In this document: positions 60,221 to 64,000 of the stretch, in pieces
Layout of the letters: every line of letters starts with the position of its first letter
Position numbering within the stretch: the stretch's first letter is position 1
Assembly: GCA_963631655.1 (NCBI GenBank)
Contig: CAVGRR010000001.1
Coordinates: 1 to 64,000 of the forward strand
DNA from: Methanomethylophilus sp963631655
Lineage (GTDB): Archaea; Thermoplasmatota; Thermoplasmata; Methanomassiliicoccales; Methanomethylophilaceae
DNA length: 64,000 bases
Reading direction: 5' to 3'
Notes under the pieces: generated by a model
What the model was told of the DNA's origin: nothing
The model's database searches: none
What the model saw: the letters and a program-made list of their open reading frames with translations, nothing else
Translations under genes and position numbers: made by a program

Positions 60221-60235
60221 ACGGTTTAATCTCAA

Positions 60236-60266
60236 ACCTGTCCCCCTTGGATTTTCGGGGGCAGGT
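60236..60266. terminator. bidirectional terminator
   Basis: ACCTG-t-CCCCC (60236-60246) pairs with GGGGG-CAGGT (60257-60266), one bulge; it separates convergent genes. Confidence 0.7.
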
Positions 60267-60267
60267 C

Positions 60268-61560
60268 TCATTCTATTGTTATGATCTCGTCGTCGGGGCC
60301 TTTCTCGACGGAGAAGTAGATCAGGATAACTGCGATCGCAACAGCAGCGAACATGATCATCCAGAGGGTCTTGAAGTCCGAGAGGAGATAGGTGCTTCCC
60401 ATGACCGCGGCGGCCAAGGTGGTGCATATCGAAGAACCCAAAAACAGGAAGACGTTGGTGGCGGAAACCGCGGTTCCGGCGATGGATATGGGATACCACT
60501 CCTTCACCTGCGTGAAAGATAAGGTCATGAACCCTCCGAAGAATCCGAACAGGAAGTTCACCAGGAACCAGAACCAATAACTGTCGATCTCCCCCGCATA
60601 GACCCAGAGCACTCCCCAGACGGCAAGGAAGCACAGCGTTCCGTAGAGCATCGTGCGTCTCTTCGACTTGATGATGCCTCTTCCGTTGAGTATTCCGATG
60701 GTCACGGTGCTGATGATCTTTCCGATACCGATCATGGTGATGAACCATGCCACGCTCAGCGTGAACGAGTAACTGTTGTTGAAGTAGTATTTCGCCCAGG
60801 TCCCCTGGAACACCATGATGGAACCGTAGACGAGGAAGTAGGCCAATGCCATGTTCCAGTACTTGCGTCCGCTTGAGAAGACGAGTTTCAGACCCTGCAT
60901 GGTGGGAAGCTTTCCGTCCGAGGGATCTTTGGTCTTACCCTCACCGTCAACCTCTTCGAGACCCGGAAGTCCGATGGTGTGTGGATGGTCCCTGACGACC
61001 GCAAGGACTAGTAAAGCAAGGATGAAGGTCACAAGTGCCAGAACAAGGAAAACGTTCCTCCATCCGCCGATGGAGTTGCTCAGGATCTCAAGCGGAGCGG
61101 AGGCGGCAATGGCACCCACATTTCCCACTGCGATGACGATCCCGTTCAGCTGAGGGAAGTCCTTCTTCCCGAACCACACGGAGATGATCTTCATCAATGG
61201 GATGTAAACAATTGCCATACCGGCGGCGATGAACATCTTTCCGAGGACGATCATCCAGAAGGCTGTACCGAACGCGGTGAGAAGGGAACCGATGGCCGCG
61301 ATGGTCATGAAGATGAACGATGATTTCCGGGGACCCAGACGGTCTGCCAGCAGTCCGCTGGGGATCTGCATCGCAGTATAGGTCCAGAAATACACCGAAC
61401 TCAGGATACCGACGGTACCTCCGACATCGTCGACGATATCCTTTCCCAGGATACCGACGGTCATCCTGTGGAAATAGACAAAGAAGTAACAGCAGACCAG
61501 GATCAGGAAGATATACCAGCGGTATTCGTGCAGTTTCTTGATCGTATCTTCTTTGTTCAT
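60268..61560 (-). CDS. major facilitator superfamily transporter
   Basis: 430 residues, about 12 transmembrane segments in two halves. MFS motif A-like loop 'GLLADRLGPRKSS' and a central cytoplasmic loop ('GLEEVDGEGKTKDPSDGK') are visible; overall resembles the GlpT/NarK-like antiporter group. The substrate is unclear. Single-gene transcript. Confidence 0.82.
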   Translation of the reverse strand: MNKEDTIKKLHEYRWYIFLILVCCYFFVYFHRMTVGILGKDIVDDVGGTVGILSSVYFWTYTAMQIPSGLLADRLGPRKSSFIFMTIAAIGSLLTAFGTAFWMIVLGKMFIAAGMAIVYIPLMKIISVWFGKKDFPQLNGIVIAVGNVGAIAASAPLEILSNSIGGWRNVFLVLALVTFILALLVLAVVRDHPHTIGLPGLEEVDGEGKTKDPSDGKLPTMQGLKLVFSSGRKYWNMALAYFLVYGSIMVFQGTWAKYYFNNSYSFTLSVAWFITMIGIGKIISTVTIGILNGRGIIKSKRRTMLYGTLCFLAVWGVLWVYAGEIDSYWFWFLVNFLFGFFGGFMTLSFTQVKEWYPISIAGTAVSATNVFLFLGSSICTTLAAAVMGSTYLLSDFKTLWMIMFAAVAIAVILIYFSVEKGPDDEIITIE

Positions 61561-61698
61561 GGTATGACCGAATAGGAGTCAATAATAAGAGATGTATTTG
61601 TGCTGTTTGTCGGAAAACCAGGTGTCATTACATGTTGTTGTGATGATACCGATTATTTGAACAGAAAATGACCGTTTTCAGGGATCTGGGTCTTTGCC

Positions 61699-62277
61699 TC
61701 AGTCCCTGTCTCCGAGGATCCCGACGACCTGGACCTTCGACTCCTCGAGGGTCCCGTTGTTGTCGATGACCGTCCACCTGTCATAAGTGAAGTTCATCAT
61801 CTTCGCCCTGATGGCGGTGAGCTGTTCCTCCGTCTCGAAGGATTCCAGCGCCTCTCCCCTGGAGGTGATGCGGGCCATGGCGGTGGGTCCGTCAACGTCC
61901 ACCAGAAGTTTCATATCGGGTTCCGGGAAGACCAGTGCGAAGAAGTTGTATGCGATCTTGGAAAGTGACTCTGGCACATATGTCACGGCCATGATGTACC
62001 TGACGAAGATGATGTCGTCATACTCCGCGGTCTTGTCGTTCTTCTTTTTGACACGGATGGAATGCGTCACGTCCATGATGTAGAACATAGTGGCCATGAT
62101 CTTGGCGAACTTTCCCTCTTTGAGAAGATAATCCGCCTCTTTCTGACCGATGAACGTGTCACGGTTCGGATGTCCCAGGATCAGCACCTTTCTGCCTCTG
62201 GCCCTCAGTTCCTCGGCAAGATATTCGGCGACGCTCGATTTCCCGCTTCCGTCCATTCCGTCAACAACATACCACAT
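61699..62277 (-). CDS. thymidylate kinase-like nucleoside monophosphate kinase
   Basis: 192 residues. P-loop VDGMDGSGKSSVAEYLAEEL at the N-terminus matches the thymidylate kinase (Tmk) family. The DRYI-type motif is weakly kept ('FVRYIMA'), and 'LVDVDGPTAMARITSRG' corresponds to the 'L.v.pe.a..Ri..R' region. Divergent enough that the substrate may not be dTMP. Confidence 0.7.
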   Translation of the reverse strand: MWYVVDGMDGSGKSSVAEYLAEELRARGRKVLILGHPNRDTFIGQKEADYLLKEGKFAKIMATMFYIMDVTHSIRVKKKNDKTAEYDDIIFVRYIMAVTYVPESLSKIAYNFFALVFPEPDMKLLVDVDGPTAMARITSRGEALESFETEEQLTAIRAKMMNFTYDRWTVIDNNGTLEESKVQVVGILGDRD

Positions 62278-62332
62278 GCGGTGTCTCCAAGATAAGCGAT
62301 GTTAATAGGTTCCGACATACGCTAGGCAGTTA

Positions 62333-64000
62333 TCAGCTTTTTCTGAGTTTTCCCTTGTCCAGGGCATCCTGGAATCCGGGCATCTCGGAAGGCGTGATAG
62401 AGATACGGTCTCCCTTGGCGTATTTCTTCCTGGTGTTCCAGTTGGTGAAGGGTTCGACCACACGGTACATCTCGCCCTTTTCGGCCATTTTGACGGGTTC
62501 CGGTGCGCCCTTGAGGTCGGTGTAGTTTCCGTTGTGGCAGGTCGCCTTTCCGTTCTTCACTTCGATGACCTTGTTGCACACGTTGTCGAGGAAGTACCTG
62601 TCGTGGGTGACGGTGATGACCACTCCGTCGTATTCCGCCAGGGCCTGTTCCATCACATGTTTGGAACTGATGTCCACGTAGTTGGTGGGCTCATCGAGGA
62701 TGAGAAGGTTCGTCTCGGCGCACATCATGATACACAGTGCTACCTTCGCCCTCTGTCCTCCGGAGAGGGTGGACATCTTGTTGGTGGCCACTTCTCCGGT
62801 GATAAGGAACTGTGCCAGACGGTTCCTCGCCTCCGCCCTCTTGTCGGGGCCGATGACCTGAAGCAGCTGTTCCTCAGGAGTGAGGTTGAGGTCGAGACCT
62901 TCGTGCTGCTGAGAGTAATAACCTATCTTTGCGCCGGGTGCGACCCACAGGTCTCCGTTCACGGGGAGTTCTCCGAGGAGCGCCTTCACCAATGTGGATT
63001 TACCGGCCCCGTTGGAACCGAAGATACCCACCTTGTCCCCTTTTTGGATATCGAGGTTGATCCCGGACAGGATGGTTTTGTCCCCTCTTGCTATGGACAT
63101 GTTCTCGGCGAGGATCATGTTCTTGCCGGACTTCTGGGCGGCGGTGATCTTCATTCCGATCTCCTTCTGCTCGTCCGGTCTCTCCTTCTCCTCGATCTTC
63201 GACGCCATCATCTTGCGGGTCTTGTAGGTGGCCATATACCTGCGGGCGTCATGGGACATGGCCTCGATGAGGTCGTCCTGCTTCTTCTTGGCGCTGGCGT
63301 ACCTCTCATACTCCTTCATCTGGCGTTCGATGGCCATGTTCTTCTTTTCCACGTAATCGCTGTAGTTTCCGCGGTATTCAGTGGATTTTCCGTTCTCGAT
63401 CTCCAATACGCGGAGCGCGATACGGTCGAGGAAGTACCTGTCGTGGCTCACGATGACGACCGCACACTTCGAAGAGAGGATCTTCCTTTCCATCCACTCG
63501 ACAGTTGTGATGTCGAGATGGGAGGTGGGCTCATCCATGAAGATGGCGTCGCAGTCGGACACCTGGACGGCAGTACGGGCCATCATGACCTTGGATTTCT
63601 CTCCTCCGGAGAGGGAGCTCATGTCCCTGTCGAGGTAGCTTTCAGGGAAACCGACCTGTTTCAGGATCTCGAGAAGCTTGTCTCCCACTTCGGAATTGAA
63701 CTTGTCCACTTTCGCCTGAAGATCGGCACTCTCCTCTGCAAGGGCGTTCCAGTCGATGTCCCCTCCGGATGCGTATGCGTCGTCGATCTCCTGCATGCGG
63801 CGTTTGATGTTCTCCACGTAGGAATACGATTCTTCAAGAACCTCCCTGACCGTCTTTCCCTCGGGGATGGAGGTGAACTGTTCCATGTATCCGATACGGT
63901 CGGTCCTGCGGACGATCTCTCCGGTGTCCTCCTTCTCCTCGCCGAGGAGGATCTTCAGAAAAGTGGATTTTCCGGCCCCGTTGGCACCAACCAGTCCGAT
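62333..64000 (-). CDS. ABC-F family ATPase (partial, 5' end outside window)
   Basis: The last 555 codons of a soluble protein with two ABC ATPase domains and no membrane spans. At the window edge the first Walker A is visible (GANGAGKST), then LSGGEKSKV, Walker B 'IFMDEPTSHLD', the ABC-F linker, a second Walker A (GSNGAGKST), LSGGQRAKV and 'LILDEPTNYVD'. ABC-F proteins act on ribosomes. An internal ATG at 63886 is not the start. Confidence 0.88.
   Translation of the reverse strand: MGLVGANGAGKSTFLKILLGEEKEDTGEIVRRTDRIGYMEQFTSIPEGKTVREVLEESYSYVENIKRRMQEIDDAYASGGDIDWNALAEESADLQAKVDKFNSEVGDKLLEILKQVGFPESYLDRDMSSLSGGEKSKVMMARTAVQVSDCDAIFMDEPTSHLDITTVEWMERKILSSKCAVVIVSHDRYFLDRIALRVLEIENGKSTEYRGNYSDYVEKKNMAIERQMKEYERYASAKKKQDDLIEAMSHDARRYMATYKTRKMMASKIEEKERPDEQKEIGMKITAAQKSGKNMILAENMSIARGDKTILSGINLDIQKGDKVGIFGSNGAGKSTLVKALLGELPVNGDLWVAPGAKIGYYSQQHEGLDLNLTPEEQLLQVIGPDKRAEARNRLAQFLITGEVATNKMSTLSGGQRAKVALCIMMCAETNLLILDEPTNYVDISSKHVMEQALAEYDGVVITVTHDRYFLDNVCNKVIEVKNGKATCHNGNYTDLKGAPEPVKMAEKGEMYRVVEPFTNWNTRKKYAKGDRISITPSEMPGFQDALDKGKLRKS

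Overview
The window is archaeal chromosome with a dense, mostly operonic gene layout. Archaeal markers are sn-glycerol-1-phosphate dehydrogenase, archaeosine tRNA-guanine transglycosylase, KEOPS Pcc1, Pth2-type peptidyl-tRNA hydrolase, UPF0179, archaeal-type GluRS and TATA-box promoters placed about 25 nt before many start codons (leaderless transcripts). Of the 60 genes I accept, 57 end in TGA, 3 in TAA and none in TAG. Together with BspA-like and SEL1-repeat proteins, this suggests a pyrrolysine-coding gut-type methanogen of the Methanomassiliicoccales/Thermoplasmata. That placement is inferred; no methanogenesis or pyl gene lies in the window.

Layout. 1-10 kb: BspA-like surface protein, Na+/solute symporter with a 41-aa partner, purC, a low-molecular-weight phosphatase, egsA-UPF0179, a flavoprotein and desulfoferrodoxin. 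10-15 kb: leucine operon leuA-leuC-leuD-leuB plus the KEOPS gene pcc1, preceded by a possible leucine leader peptide. 15-25 kb: PAP2 phosphatase, tgtA, a SEL1 protein, pth2, and thiamine genes thiM-thiE and thiD-thiN, which give two unrelated thiamine-phosphate synthases. 25-27.6 kb: small accessory genes (RNase III-like, MazF-like, Fic). 27.6-42 kb: arginine genes argG-argH and argC-argJ-argB-argD, split by a four-gene TerB/ATPase/helicase cassette at 30.4-37.8 kb. 42-51 kb: gltX, two AAA/DUF4143 ATPases with palindrome-rich promoters, an ACT protein, a cupin and a DEAD-box RNA helicase with an Arg/Asp-rich tail. 51.6-57.2 kb: a second TerB/ATPase/helicase cassette on the opposite strand. 57.5-64 kb: small membrane proteins, an AIM24-like protein, an MFS transporter, a thymidylate kinase-like protein and an ABC-F ATPase cut by the window edge.

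The most interesting content is the pair of three-component cassettes: a TerB-domain protein, a DUF2791-like P-loop ATPase and a DEAD/DEAH helicase. This matches the architecture of the Shango anti-phage system (SngA-SngB-SngC). The first cassette carries two tandem sngA-like genes with duplicated promoters and a vestige of the sngB start between them. Its first sngA is open from end to end except for one in-frame TAG at codon 36. In an organism that appears not to use TAG as a stop, this may be read as pyrrolysine. A 10-mer, TCTGGGTCTT, is also strongly over-represented across the window (13 exact copies on both strands) without an obvious coding reason.
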